Source: a virus. Taken from it: a stretch of 64,000 bases of DNA. Every line of letters begins with the position of its first letter. Positions within the stretch are counted from its first letter, which is position 1. Below the pieces are notes generated by a model. That model was given only the letters and a program-made list of their open reading frames with translations, had not been told where the DNA came from and did not search any database. The position numbers were made by a program, and so were the translations under genes. This document shows, one piece after another, positions 27,441 to 35,420 of this stretch. Where the stretch lies: positions 62,001-126,000 of the IMG/VR virus record IMGVR_UViG_3300028920_000035; one strand, written 5' to 3'.

Positions 27441-30329
27441 ATGCCAGATCCGATCAAGCTGTCGACCAAGCAGCGGGAGAAGTACGATCATCTTCTGAAG
27501 GTTCGAGCCAGCAAGACCTGCACGCTCAAGGGTACGCCACGGATGGCGAAGGAGATCACGGGTCTCGATGGGCAGCGAGTCCCTTTCAAGTTGCGGTACT
27601 ACCAGGTCCAGGGTGCATACCATTTGCTGGCGATGCGGCGCATGGTCTTGGGGGATGCGACGGGTCTAGGTAAGACCGTTGAGGCACTGGTGGCCATGGC
27701 GCACATCTGGGGCATTGAGCCATCGACGCGCTTCGTGATCGTCGCTCCCAAGAGTGCCCTGTACCAGTGGGCTAGCGAGATCGAACGCTTTCTCGTGGGC
27801 GTTGAGCCCATCGTGGTCGAAACCCCTAAAGCGGCCAAGGGACGGGCTCGCATCCAAGCTCGCGGAGATGCCTACCGTCGTTGGCTCGAAGCCATGAACG
27901 AGCGTCGGCATGCCGTGCTGATCATGAACTACGCAACCCTGATCCGGGACTGGAATCACGGCGCGTTTCAACCCGCGTTGCCCAACGGCAAACCCGACCC
28001 TAAGGCGCCCGTCAAGCCAGGACTCCTCGACCGAGTGATGGCGGCTGCGACCCGACGTAACCTAGGTGTCTTCTTTGACGAATGTTTCGACTACCACACA
28101 CCAATCACCTTGGCGGATGGGTCCACTGAATTGATCGGCAAGATTGTCTGCACCAAGACTCCGGTTGAGGTGCAATCGTGGAATTTTGAGAAGGGTTGTG
28201 CAGAGACGAGAAGGGTCGTGTCCTGGTTTCGCAACCCGTTGCGTGACCATCACCTGTTGAAGATATCGTTTCGATATGCCAACTCTTGCCGGGTCACCAA
28301 GAGCCATAAATTCTACAAGACCAACGGCAAGTCTGTTCGTGCCGGCAGCCTGAGGCCCGGCGCTGAGACGGCTTTCTTGAGTCTGAAGGTCCCCTCCTTT
28401 GACCAAGAGCAAGTTGTCTTGGGAAGCCTGCTTGGCGACGCTTGCATCCGCAACCCAGAAGGGGCTTGGGGGGTCACGTTTACCCAAGGTGAGGACCAGC
28501 TAGACTATCTGACTTTCAAGCGAGAGGTCCTGTTGTCGCTAGGAGTGTCTGAGTTCAACTCCGGGCCCAGTGGCTACAACCCTGCTAAAACCGTACACCA
28601 CTTCAGGTTGGGGGCGAACCCTTTCATCAACTCGCGGCACCACCTGCACAATGGGGCCCGTAAGACGGTCACAGTCGATTGGTTGGACGCCATTCAACCT
28701 CTCGGCTTGGCGGTCTGGTACGGAGACGACGGCTCTCTTGGAGAGTATCGCTCCAAGAAAGGTGCAATTCGGCGCCACATCATTCTCAACACACAAGGTT
28801 TCACCAAAGCCGAAAACGACCTTCTAGCAGGTTGGTTAAGGTGGCGGTGGGGTGTCAAAGCCAAGGTGCGCCTGTCGAGCAAAGGTTTCTACCTGTACCT
28901 TCCCCACGATGCAGCCGAACGCTTTTTGGGGTTGCTACCAGGGGCTTTGCCTGGGATCGAGTACAAATTTCCCGACAAGAAGCCTCTCCCGCTTCTCGAC
29001 AGAGAACCTCACACGGGATTAGTTCGAGATGAGGTTGTGGAGGTGGTACCCTGGTCACGGGCGCCCAAGAAGCGCGACTGCCAACAATATGTCTATGATA
29101 TCGAGGTGGAGGGTAACCATAACTACTTCGCGGCTGGAACGCTCGTCTCTAATTGCCAGGCATTCAAGAACATGCGCACGAAAACCTGGGAGATCTGTCG
29201 CTACTTGTCAGACAGATCAGACCGGGCCTATGGGCTTAGTGCGACCATCATCCAGAATCGCCTGGAGGAAGCGTTTGCCATTTTCAAGTGCCTTGTTCCC
29301 AAGCTATTCACCACGAAGACAGCATTCCTGGAGGACTACTGCCACACGCAGCTTCAGCCGGTCAAAGGAGGGCGCAAGGTACCGATCGTCGTAGGGTACA
29401 AGAACCTCAAGCACTTTCGGAATCGCATTGACCCCTTCTACTTGGGACGGCTCAAGCACGAGGTCAGTGATGAGCTACCGGTCCTGACGACACGTGAGGT
29501 CCGGGTCACTCTCAGCAAGGCCGAAGAGGTCAAATACAGGGAAGCCCTGACCGGTGTGCTGGAACTGGGCGATGGTGATGTGCGCGACTATGAAGAGCAC
29601 AAGGCATTGGTCGCCCTGACCTACTGCCAGCAAGTCGTCAACTCGCTCGCCCTGCTCAAGTTCGAGGAAGGAGATGAGGTAGGTCACGACCAATTCGACC
29701 TTGAAGCAGGAGACTACAAATCACACAAGGTCGGATCCCTCAGCAGCAAGGAACAGGCGTTGGTCGATCTGCTCACCGAAGAGTTGGATGGTCAGAACGT
29801 CATTATCTACACGCGGTTCGAGTCATGGGTCGGCCGCCTCCAGACCATTCTGAAAAGGCACAAGATCGAGGCGGTTCGCATCACGGGCAGGGAGACCAAT
29901 GCTAAATTGAGGCGAGAGGCCCAGGAAGCCTTCCAGGACCCTCAGAACCCGGTGCGAGTTGTGGTCATCACCGACGCCGGTAGCGAGTCTATTAACCTCC
30001 AGACGGCCATCGCCGAGGTCTTCCTCGATAGTCCCTACAATTGGGGCAAGTACGTGCAGATCATTGGTCGCATGATCCGCATTGGGTCCCCTCACCGCGG
30101 TGTGCTCGCCTACCATTTCATTGCCGAGCGGCCCCTCAAGAAGGACGCACGGACTATTGACGATCATGTGCTCAAGCTGTTGGCGAAGAAGAAGAACCTC
30201 GTTGACAAGGTGCTGGGAGAGGCAGCTGTGGGCGCCTTGGAGTTCGACTCTGACGACACCAACTCCATCCGGGCGCTTATCAACGCGATGGCCGGCAAAG
30301 AGGGAGACGCGAAGAAGGGGAAGAAGTGA
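27441..30329 (+). CDS. SNF2-family DNA helicase interrupted by an intein
   Basis: The 962-residue precursor would splice to 605 residues. Helicase motif I is 'DATGLGKT' (72-79). Motif II is split: 'FFDE' before and 'CQAFKN' after the intein, giving DECQ. Motif III is 'YGLSAT', and motifs V-VI are 'SESINLQTA' and 'QIIGRMIRIGS', the SNF2 pattern of an R-x-x-RIG arginine finger. SNF2 and UvsW-type enzymes use ATP to translocate on or remodel DNA; a role in phage replication or recombination is inferred from the downstream replication genes. The start is ATG 27441 directly behind a GGTGTA box. Its stop overlaps the next start (GTGA). Confidence 0.9.
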   Translation: MPDPIKLSTKQREKYDHLLKVRASKTCTLKGTPRMAKEITGLDGQRVPFKLRYYQVQGAYHLLAMRRMVLGDATGLGKTVEALVAMAHIWGIEPSTRFVIVAPKSALYQWASEIERFLVGVEPIVVETPKAAKGRARIQARGDAYRRWLEAMNERRHAVLIMNYATLIRDWNHGAFQPALPNGKPDPKAPVKPGLLDRVMAAATRRNLGVFFDECFDYHTPITLADGSTELIGKIVCTKTPVEVQSWNFEKGCAETRRVVSWFRNPLRDHHLLKISFRYANSCRVTKSHKFYKTNGKSVRAGSLRPGAETAFLSLKVPSFDQEQVVLGSLLGDACIRNPEGAWGVTFTQGEDQLDYLTFKREVLLSLGVSEFNSGPSGYNPAKTVHHFRLGANPFINSRHHLHNGARKTVTVDWLDAIQPLGLAVWYGDDGSLGEYRSKKGAIRRHIILNTQGFTKAENDLLAGWLRWRWGVKAKVRLSSKGFYLYLPHDAAERFLGLLPGALPGIEYKFPDKKPLPLLDREPHTGLVRDEVVEVVPWSRAPKKRDCQQYVYDIEVEGNHNYFAAGTLVSNCQAFKNMRTKTWEICRYLSDRSDRAYGLSATIIQNRLEEAFAIFKCLVPKLFTTKTAFLEDYCHTQLQPVKGGRKVPIVVGYKNLKHFRNRIDPFYLGRLKHEVSDELPVLTTREVRVTLSKAEEVKYREALTGVLELGDGDVRDYEEHKALVALTYCQQVVNSLALLKFEEGDEVGHDQFDLEAGDYKSHKVGSLSSKEQALVDLLTEELDGQNVIIYTRFESWVGRLQTILKRHKIEAVRITGRETNAKLRREAQEAFQDPQNPVRVVVITDAGSESINLQTAIAEVFLDSPYNWGKYVQIIGRMIRIGSPHRGVLAYHFIAERPLKKDARTIDDHVLKLLAKKKNLVDKVLGEAAVGALEFDSDDTNSIRALINAMAGKEGDAKKGKK
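28083..29153 (+). other. Intein with LAGLIDADG endonuclease in helicase motif II (357 aa)
   Basis: It begins at Cys215 ('CFDYHTPITLADGS', intein block A) and ends with 'NYFAAGTLVSN' before Cys+1. Block B is near 'VTKSHKF'. Two LAGLIDADG-type segments are visible: 'VLGSLLGDACI' and 'LAVWYGDDGSL'. The residue before the terminal Asn is Ser, not the usual His, which may slow branch resolution or be compensated elsewhere. Excision joins FFDE to CQAFKN and restores the DExx box. Boundaries follow from the restored helicase motif. Confidence 0.9.
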
Positions 30330-31285
30330 CCGACGAGCTGTGCCCCCGTTGTGGAAAGGCGCCCATTGAAGGGTGTCGGGGGAAGGGGTTCATCCTGAAG
30401 GAGTCCGCCACTGGAGAGACCTCGCGGACTTGCCCGAACATCTTGATCGGACGCTTCTACGCAAAGTGGCAGCGAACCTTGGGGCAGGATGCTCAGCCTA
30501 TGATCGACATTCCGCCCGACAAGCGGTATCGGGAGTCCCCCCTCTACGTGAAGGGGGAGATCGACCTGACTCGGAACAACCTGCTCATCACTGGGTGTGC
30601 GTGGATTCGCTTCTTGAACCACCTGCGCTGGGTTCTGCTTGTGAAAGGTCTTGACTTTCATGCGCGGACCACAACGGATGCCCGCATCCAAAACGTGTTT
30701 GTCGGAGCTGAGGCCACGAAGGGCAGTCCCGACAACAAACACGAGTTCCTCACCACAAACCGGTCCCTTTACGACCACGCGGCTCCGCCGGATCTGCTGA
30801 TTATTCGACTAGGGGTGTTGAGCTACCGGTACAAATCAGCTCCTGGTGCTTTACTGGATACATTGCGTATCAGGGAGTCGCTGCACCGCCCCGTTTGGCT
30901 AGTGGAAATCCCAGGCCGCCCCTTCGAGGATTGTGCTTCTCATGACGGGGACGTTGAGGTGGAAATCAGCCGATTCCCTCGACTGGAGCTTGGAGCCGAT
31001 GACCACGACCCGAGCGCCCTTGACATGACCGAGGGGGAAGACCTGTTGGGAGAATTGGGTGAACCCGAACCCATAGACGAACCCGTAGACGAGCCGATGG
31101 GAAGGGTCGAGGAAGGAGTCGAAGAAGACGAAGAAGACGAAGACGAAGACGACAAAGAAGAAGATGAAGAGGACCTTTGTGGCGAAGATAGTCCGATCGG
31201 CGGTCCTTCTAACCCCTGGGCCCGCGGTCGGGGTTATCCAAAGAAGCGAGGGGGAGGGGGAGGGGGAGGGGGAGGTCCAATATGA
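30326..31285 (+). CDS. Putative replicative helicase loader-like protein with degenerate ATPase
   Basis: The start is GTG 30326, overlapping the helicase stop; the protein has 319 residues. It opens with a zinc-ribbon-like 'CPRCGKAPIEGC'. The centre (about 85-205: 'LLITGCAWIRFLNHLRWVLLVKG', 'DLLIIRLGVLSYRYKSAPGAL', 'LRIRESLHRPVWLVEIPGRPF') has the strand and arginine layout of DnaC/IstB-type loaders, but I see no intact Walker A. A long acidic stretch (about 230-285) and a poly-Gly end follow. Its place immediately before the DnaB-like helicase supports a loader role. This is an inference; single-strand binding is an alternative. Confidence 0.5.
   Translation: MTDELCPRCGKAPIEGCRGKGFILKESATGETSRTCPNILIGRFYAKWQRTLGQDAQPMIDIPPDKRYRESPLYVKGEIDLTRNNLLITGCAWIRFLNHLRWVLLVKGLDFHARTTTDARIQNVFVGAEATKGSPDNKHEFLTTNRSLYDHAAPPDLLIIRLGVLSYRYKSAPGALLDTLRIRESLHRPVWLVEIPGRPFEDCASHDGDVEVEISRFPRLELGADDHDPSALDMTEGEDLLGELGEPEPIDEPVDEPMGRVEEGVEEDEEDEDEDDKEEDEEDLCGEDSPIGGPSNPWARGRGYPKKRGGGGGGGGGPI
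31250..31275 (+). promoter_or_regulatory. Four-run G-tract (predicted G-quadruplex) over the helicase ribosome site
   Basis: Four runs of five G, each separated by a single A, followed by AGG. They encode the poly-Gly end of the preceding protein. The final GGGGGAGG is also the only plausible Shine-Dalgarno sequence for the DnaB-like gene (ATG 31282, six bases further). A G5 four-repeat with one-base loops is the classical layout for a very stable parallel quadruplex, so folding in mRNA could hide the ribosome site. Formation is predicted, not shown. Confidence 0.6.
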
Positions 31286-34017
31286 AGCGACTACTCCGTG
31301 GTATCATTGCCTTCGACGACAAGACCCCTATGCACTTGTTGGTGGCCAATTTCCGCCGCCTTCGCACGAGCGGGTATCAGTGGCAGCCCACCGACAAGCA
31401 GATCTTCGACTTCTGTGCGGACCACCTGCACCGCTACATGGAGATGCCATCCGTTCGTAGTCTGGTCGACTACTACGAGGTAGCCCACGACACCGAGGCG
31501 TTGGAGCGACTCAAGGACATCTCCAGCGCACAGCTCTACACGGACAGTGGGTATGCCCGTCTACTCGACGACGAGCTGGAGAAGCAGGTCCGCGTCAAGA
31601 TGCGGGCCCTCGTCAAAGAAACCAATGAGATCCTCGAAAGGGGGCTGACCTTTGGGGAGGGGCAGAAAAAGCGGCGCGTCCAAGGACCACGTGAGGCACT
31701 GGTGCATTTCACCGAGAAAGGGCATGACCTCCTACCCCCGGTCGGAAACGCCCTGACCCGTGGTGACCTACGCGATACTGTTGAGTGGGCTCGTGAACGC
31801 TACCACGAGGCCGAGATCAACAAAAGCAAGGTTTACGGCGCTTTCATGGGCCTCAACCACGTGGACACCCAATGCCATGGGTGCAAGCGCGGCGAGCTGT
31901 GGCTCCATGCAGCTTTCCCAGGCGAGTTGAAGACCGCCACAGCCCTGAACTGGGCCTACCACCTCGTCACGCGGTATAGGCACAATGTCTTCTATGTCAA
32001 CTTGGAGATGAAGTACGAGCAGGTCATGACACAGGTCTATGTCCTGCACTCATCACACGCCAAGTGGGGGCGCCCCCCGCTCGACTATCGCAAGGCCCGT
32101 GATGGGGAACTGAGTCCCAAAGACAAGGATTTTTACTTCGAAGTTCTCAACGACTTCGAGAGCAATCCCGAGTACTGTCGGTTCGAGCTTTGGTGCCCGG
32201 ACCACAACGTGACGATTCAGTCGACTCGGACCGAAGCTGAGACACTCCATCGTAAGATGGACGTGGGAATGACGTTCATCGACCACGGAGGCATCGTGAC
32301 GCCGCCTCCGGATCAGAAGGGGAAGGGTACTACCGAAGCTCTGAACGCGGTGATTCGAGAAACCAAGAAGTTTGCCCTGCATTTCAACAATGGCGAGGGG
32401 ATGGCGATCTGCATGCTGTTCCAGATCAACCGCTTGGGGAAGGATGACGCCGACAAAAACGAGGGTCGCTACAAGATGAAAGCGTTGTCATACGCCAATG
32501 AGTGCCTAGTTGAAGGGACGTTGGTGCGAACGGCCAACGGCCTTGTCCCCATTGAGTGCGTCCCGAAAGGTATGCGCGTTTGGAGCAGTACGGGCTGGAA
32601 GACGGTTCAGGCTCGCTTGGACAATGGCATTCGCGAAACTGTTGAAGTGCGTACCTCTGGAGGTCAAGCAATTCGAGTAACCCCAGACCATTTGTTTCGG
32701 ACGTTGACACCAGAGGGCAAGGTTGGGTGGACCGCTGCCGCGGAGTTGAGGGGGCGGTGCGTGCTATCTGACCTGGTGACGTCCTGGGTGTCTGGAAAGG
32801 CAGTCACATTACCACCTCTAGTTATCCAGAAGTATGAGAAGCCCTCAGGAGAGCAGAGCACACCTTTGCAGACCCCTAAGGTCATGACTCCAGAGCTTGC
32901 GTACCTGCTGGGCGCTCACGACGGCGACGGCCTAGCATTGGACGCCTATCGTGTAGGCTGGACGGGCAACCTCGAAGAGAGGGCCGTGTGCTGCCAGATT
33001 CAAACCGCATTTAAGGCTACGTTTGGGCACGAGATCAAGGAGACTAACTGTCCCTCACGGCCTGGTTCGTTTGAACTGACTAAATGGTCAAAGCCCTTGA
33101 AACGTTGGTGCCTTGAGGTTGGCATGGACCGTCAGCCCTGTATTAGCCCCTACGTGCTGCAAGCAGGGTCGGAAGTCCAGTGCTCGTATCTACGAGGCCT
33201 TTGGGATACGGACGGTAGCATCAACAATCAAGGTGTCTTGTCGATCAACATGGCCGCTGTCAAGGAGCCTCTTCTACGACAGGCCCAACTGCTGCTTGCG
33301 GGGTTGGGCATCGCCTCAACGTTGCGCCCTGGAAAGGACCGTTGCCTATTGTGGATCACGTCACAAGATGCGCGTGACCGGTTTGCTGCTGTCATTGGGC
33401 TCTCTGAGTCTTGGAAGCATCGTCGTCTACAGCTACAGGCCCGTAAACGACCCTTGGAAAAGGGAACCTGGCCCCTAGGCGAGGTCTACCTGAAGCTGTA
33501 CGAACGCTATGCACGCAAGCGTGGATGCCTCGACGGCATGGTCTTCCACCGCACTTGCTCGGTGGCAGCAACACAGGTGCGAAAAGGCCGACGGGACGTC
33601 CCTCAAGGGGCGTTGGTCAAGCTCTTGAGTGCCCTTGGGGGTGTTTGTGACGATCAGGTCGATTTCTTGAAGGCATTGGTTCTCAACTGCCGCCCCCAAA
33701 TAGTGGAGAGTGTCACACCTGCCGGTAAGGCCCCAGTGTATGACCTGGATGTGGGAGGAGACCACGAATTCTCTGCCGGAGGGCTTCTCGTTCACAATTG
33801 CGAACGGTCGGCGGACTACATCACCACGACGTACCTGAACGACGAGCTGCGAGAGAGCGGGGAGACCATCATGTGCAATCTGAAGAACCGGGACAATCCG
33901 ATCTTCAACCCCATCATCTTGAACATCGACTGGGGTTCGCGGCGCCTCTACGACCGGTCTGTGCCCGGGGAAGACGACGCTGTCGAGGATGCTGATCTGA
34001 TGACAGCCATGGCCTAG
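31282..34017 (+). CDS. DnaB-like replicative DNA helicase interrupted by an intein
   Basis: The 911-residue precursor would splice to 479 residues. The P-loop region reads 'AFPGELKT' (211-218), where the usual GK glycine is replaced by Leu. DnaB-type motifs follow: 'VNLEMK' (239-244, like SLEMS), 'MTFIDHGG' (Walker B region), 'MLFQINR' (like SQLNR) and, after splicing, 'SYANE' joined to 'CERSADYI' (motif H4). This is the RecA-fold ring helicase that unwinds DNA at the fork. The N-terminal 180 residues are helical, as expected for the DnaB collar domain. The start overlaps the previous stop (ATGA) behind a G-rich ribosome site. A divergent P-loop makes ATPase activity likely but untested. Confidence 0.85.
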   Translation: MKRLLRGIIAFDDKTPMHLLVANFRRLRTSGYQWQPTDKQIFDFCADHLHRYMEMPSVRSLVDYYEVAHDTEALERLKDISSAQLYTDSGYARLLDDELEKQVRVKMRALVKETNEILERGLTFGEGQKKRRVQGPREALVHFTEKGHDLLPPVGNALTRGDLRDTVEWARERYHEAEINKSKVYGAFMGLNHVDTQCHGCKRGELWLHAAFPGELKTATALNWAYHLVTRYRHNVFYVNLEMKYEQVMTQVYVLHSSHAKWGRPPLDYRKARDGELSPKDKDFYFEVLNDFESNPEYCRFELWCPDHNVTIQSTRTEAETLHRKMDVGMTFIDHGGIVTPPPDQKGKGTTEALNAVIRETKKFALHFNNGEGMAICMLFQINRLGKDDADKNEGRYKMKALSYANECLVEGTLVRTANGLVPIECVPKGMRVWSSTGWKTVQARLDNGIRETVEVRTSGGQAIRVTPDHLFRTLTPEGKVGWTAAAELRGRCVLSDLVTSWVSGKAVTLPPLVIQKYEKPSGEQSTPLQTPKVMTPELAYLLGAHDGDGLALDAYRVGWTGNLEERAVCCQIQTAFKATFGHEIKETNCPSRPGSFELTKWSKPLKRWCLEVGMDRQPCISPYVLQAGSEVQCSYLRGLWDTDGSINNQGVLSINMAAVKEPLLRQAQLLLAGLGIASTLRPGKDRCLLWITSQDARDRFAAVIGLSESWKHRRLQLQARKRPLEKGTWPLGEVYLKLYERYARKRGCLDGMVFHRTCSVAATQVRKGRRDVPQGALVKLLSALGGVCDDQVDFLKALVLNCRPQIVESVTPAGKAPVYDLDVGGDHEFSAGGLLVHNCERSADYITTTYLNDELRESGETIMCNLKNRDNPIFNPIILNIDWGSRRLYDRSVPGEDDAVEDADLMTAMA
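32503..33798 (+). other. Intein with LAGLIDADG endonuclease in DnaB-like helicase (432 aa)
   Basis: It begins at Cys408 ('CLVEGTLVRTANG') and ends with 'GGLLVHN' before Cys+1. Block B is 'TPDHLF', a canonical T-x-x-H. LAGLIDADG segments are 'AYLLGAHDGDGL' and 'SYLRGLWDTDGS'. All splice-junction residues are canonical (Cys1, penultimate His, Asn, Cys+1). The insertion lies in conserved motif H4 of the helicase. Confidence 0.93.
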
Positions 34018-34030
34018 AAAGGAATGCAGG

Positions 34031-34096
34031 ATGGACTACAGAGATCGACAAGAGCGTGCGGAAGCGATAGGGCAACGAGAGGTATTCCATGGCTGA
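34031..34096 (+). CDS. Possible 21-aa leader peptide upstream of the next small gene
   Basis: The start is ATG 34031 (AGGAATGCAGG upstream), encoding a short charged peptide that begins 'MDYRDRQERAEAIG' and ends inside the first codons of the gene at 34089. The frame and ribosome site are plausible and the overlap would couple translation. Such a short ORF could arise by chance. Confidence 0.25.
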   Translation: MDYRDRQERAEAIGQREVFHG

Positions 34097-34322
34097 CCTG
34101 AAGAAGGAGCCGACGAAGGAGAGAATCAAGCTTGGCTGTCAATTCGGCCCGCACACGCTGACCGAGCTGGGCCCTTATCAGGGTTCGGGGTACCACATCA
34201 CGATGCGCAGTTCGATGGACCCCCCGACGTGGGGAATCCAAACCCGCCACTTCAGTGTGGAGTTCACCGCGGCGGGCGACGTCGACATCGGGTGTTCCGA
34301 CGGGAAGGAGCGGAGTGGCTAG
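34089..34322 (+). CDS. Small hypothetical protein (77 aa) in the replication module
   Basis: The start is ATG 34089. The protein is polar and mixed alpha/beta, with two cysteines (about 17 and 70). No family is recognised. It overlaps the zinc-finger gene by 8 bases, and the AAGGAG near its end is the ribosome site of that gene. Its setting suggests a replication accessory factor, but nothing in the sequence shows this. Confidence 0.5.
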   Translation: MADLKKEPTKERIKLGCQFGPHTLTELGPYQGSGYHITMRSSMDPPTWGIQTRHFSVEFTAAGDVDIGCSDGKERSG

Positions 34323-34983
34323 GGACTACGAACGTCAAGCCGCCGCTGAGGATGCGGTACACCAAGCCTGGCTAGATTGGCTGAAGCAGCGGGTCGATAA
34401 CATCCACAATCATGTCACGGCCCACTCCATCCTTCAGCGGTTTGGCGTCGAGCTGGTAGCTTCGGACGACGACGAGGAGCAGTTCCGGTGCCCCTTCCAC
34501 GGACTGGATCGGAAGCCTAGCGCCCGGGTGTACCCTTCGAGCCCGTTGGGACCGAGCCACGCCTGGTGCTTCGTCTGCCGTGAACGGTGGGATGCCATTG
34601 CCTTGTGGCGGAAATTCGGTGACTCCAGCGCGAAGTTTTCGCAGTCCGTGCGCGAGATTGAAGACGCCTACGGATTGACGAGGCCCCCACGTCCGAATGG
34701 GTCCCAGCTGCCTGTGCCGCTGGACCCCAGCATCGAGGCAGCCAAGCTAGCCAAGGGGGAATTCGACCGCCTGCTGCTTGCGGTAGACCGCCGCCTGAAG
34801 TCGACCCGGAGCGTCTTCAGAGCGCTGGATGATCTCCAAGGATTCCTGGCCTTGGGGCAGGTAGCTGACAAGCTTGCGGGCGCGGTCGAGCGGGGCAAGG
34901 CTGACCCGGCCAAATCGATGCCAACGTTACGGCGTCTGCTGGACAAGATCGCGGAGAAGGTGCGGTCCGTACCGGAGGGGTGA
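34315..34983 (+). CDS. CHC2 zinc-finger primase-like protein without a catalytic domain
   Basis: I chose GTG 34315 ('MARDYERQ'), five bases after AAGGAG, over an upstream in-frame ATG inside the previous gene. The protein has 222 residues. Residues about 60-105 read 'FRCPFHGLDRKPSARVY ... WCFVCRERWDAIALW', the CHC2 zinc-binding pattern of DnaG-type primases (C-x2-H, C-x2-C). The remaining roughly 120 residues are helical and contain no TOPRIM motifs. It may act as the template-recognition half of a split primase, or as an accessory zinc protein. It lies between helicase and polymerase genes. Confidence 0.75.
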   Translation: MARDYERQAAAEDAVHQAWLDWLKQRVDNIHNHVTAHSILQRFGVELVASDDDEEQFRCPFHGLDRKPSARVYPSSPLGPSHAWCFVCRERWDAIALWRKFGDSSAKFSQSVREIEDAYGLTRPPRPNGSQLPVPLDPSIEAAKLAKGEFDRLLLAVDRRLKSTRSVFRALDDLQGFLALGQVADKLAGAVERGKADPAKSMPTLRRLLDKIAEKVRSVPEG

Positions 34984-35420
34984 TGCGGCAAGTCCAAATC
35001 AACTTGAGGGAACGTGGTGGCGATGTGCAGGTTTTGCTCATTTCCTCACATCGAGGGTGCTGGGAAGAGCCTTGGGACTTGTTGCGTGGCACGGCCCCTG
35101 GGGCCCTGCTGAGCGTCGTTTTGCGAGAAGATGTGGAGCACGCTCTCCACGGTCTGTCTCAGCCTTTGAGTGCCGCCCTGGGCCTACCCCCAGAGGGGTG
35201 CCTGCTCAAGCTCCCGAAGACGGCTCGGCGCTGTCATCGAGAGCAAAAGTGCCCTCTTTACGACCCACGGGTCTGCCATCTCCAGAGTGGCAAGCTGCCG
35301 TTGAGTTTCGAGCCCGCCGGCTTCGACGACGACCGGCTCCGGCTCCAAATCGCGGAACTGGTCCGGTACTGGCGGGAAGAGGTGTATGTAGTAGTCGTCG
35401 AGGAGCCAGAGCCCGCATGA
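34983..35420 (+). CDS. Hypothetical protein (145 aa) with a cysteine/histidine cluster
   Basis: The start is ATG 34983 behind GGAGGGG, overlapping the previous stop (TGATG). The product has a conserved-looking 'CHREQKCPLYDPRVCHL' cluster (residues about 90-106) that could bind a metal, and an acidic end. It overlaps the polymerase start by four bases (ATGA). No family was recognised. Confidence 0.55.
   Translation: MRQVQINLRERGGDVQVLLISSHRGCWEEPWDLLRGTAPGALLSVVLREDVEHALHGLSQPLSAALGLPPEGCLLKLPKTARRCHREQKCPLYDPRVCHLQSGKLPLSFEPAGFDDDRLRLQIAELVRYWREEVYVVVVEEPEPA

Noticed and set aside
31120-31172. GAA/GAC-rich simple repeat
   Set aside because: It encodes the acidic stretch of the loader-like protein; the simple composition explains it without a further role.
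34874-35416. In-frame upstream extension of the polymerase (181 residues)
   Set aside because: It is Arg/Pro/Gly-rich as expected for a shadow frame, overlaps two better genes, and ATG 35417 forms a standard ATGA overlap.
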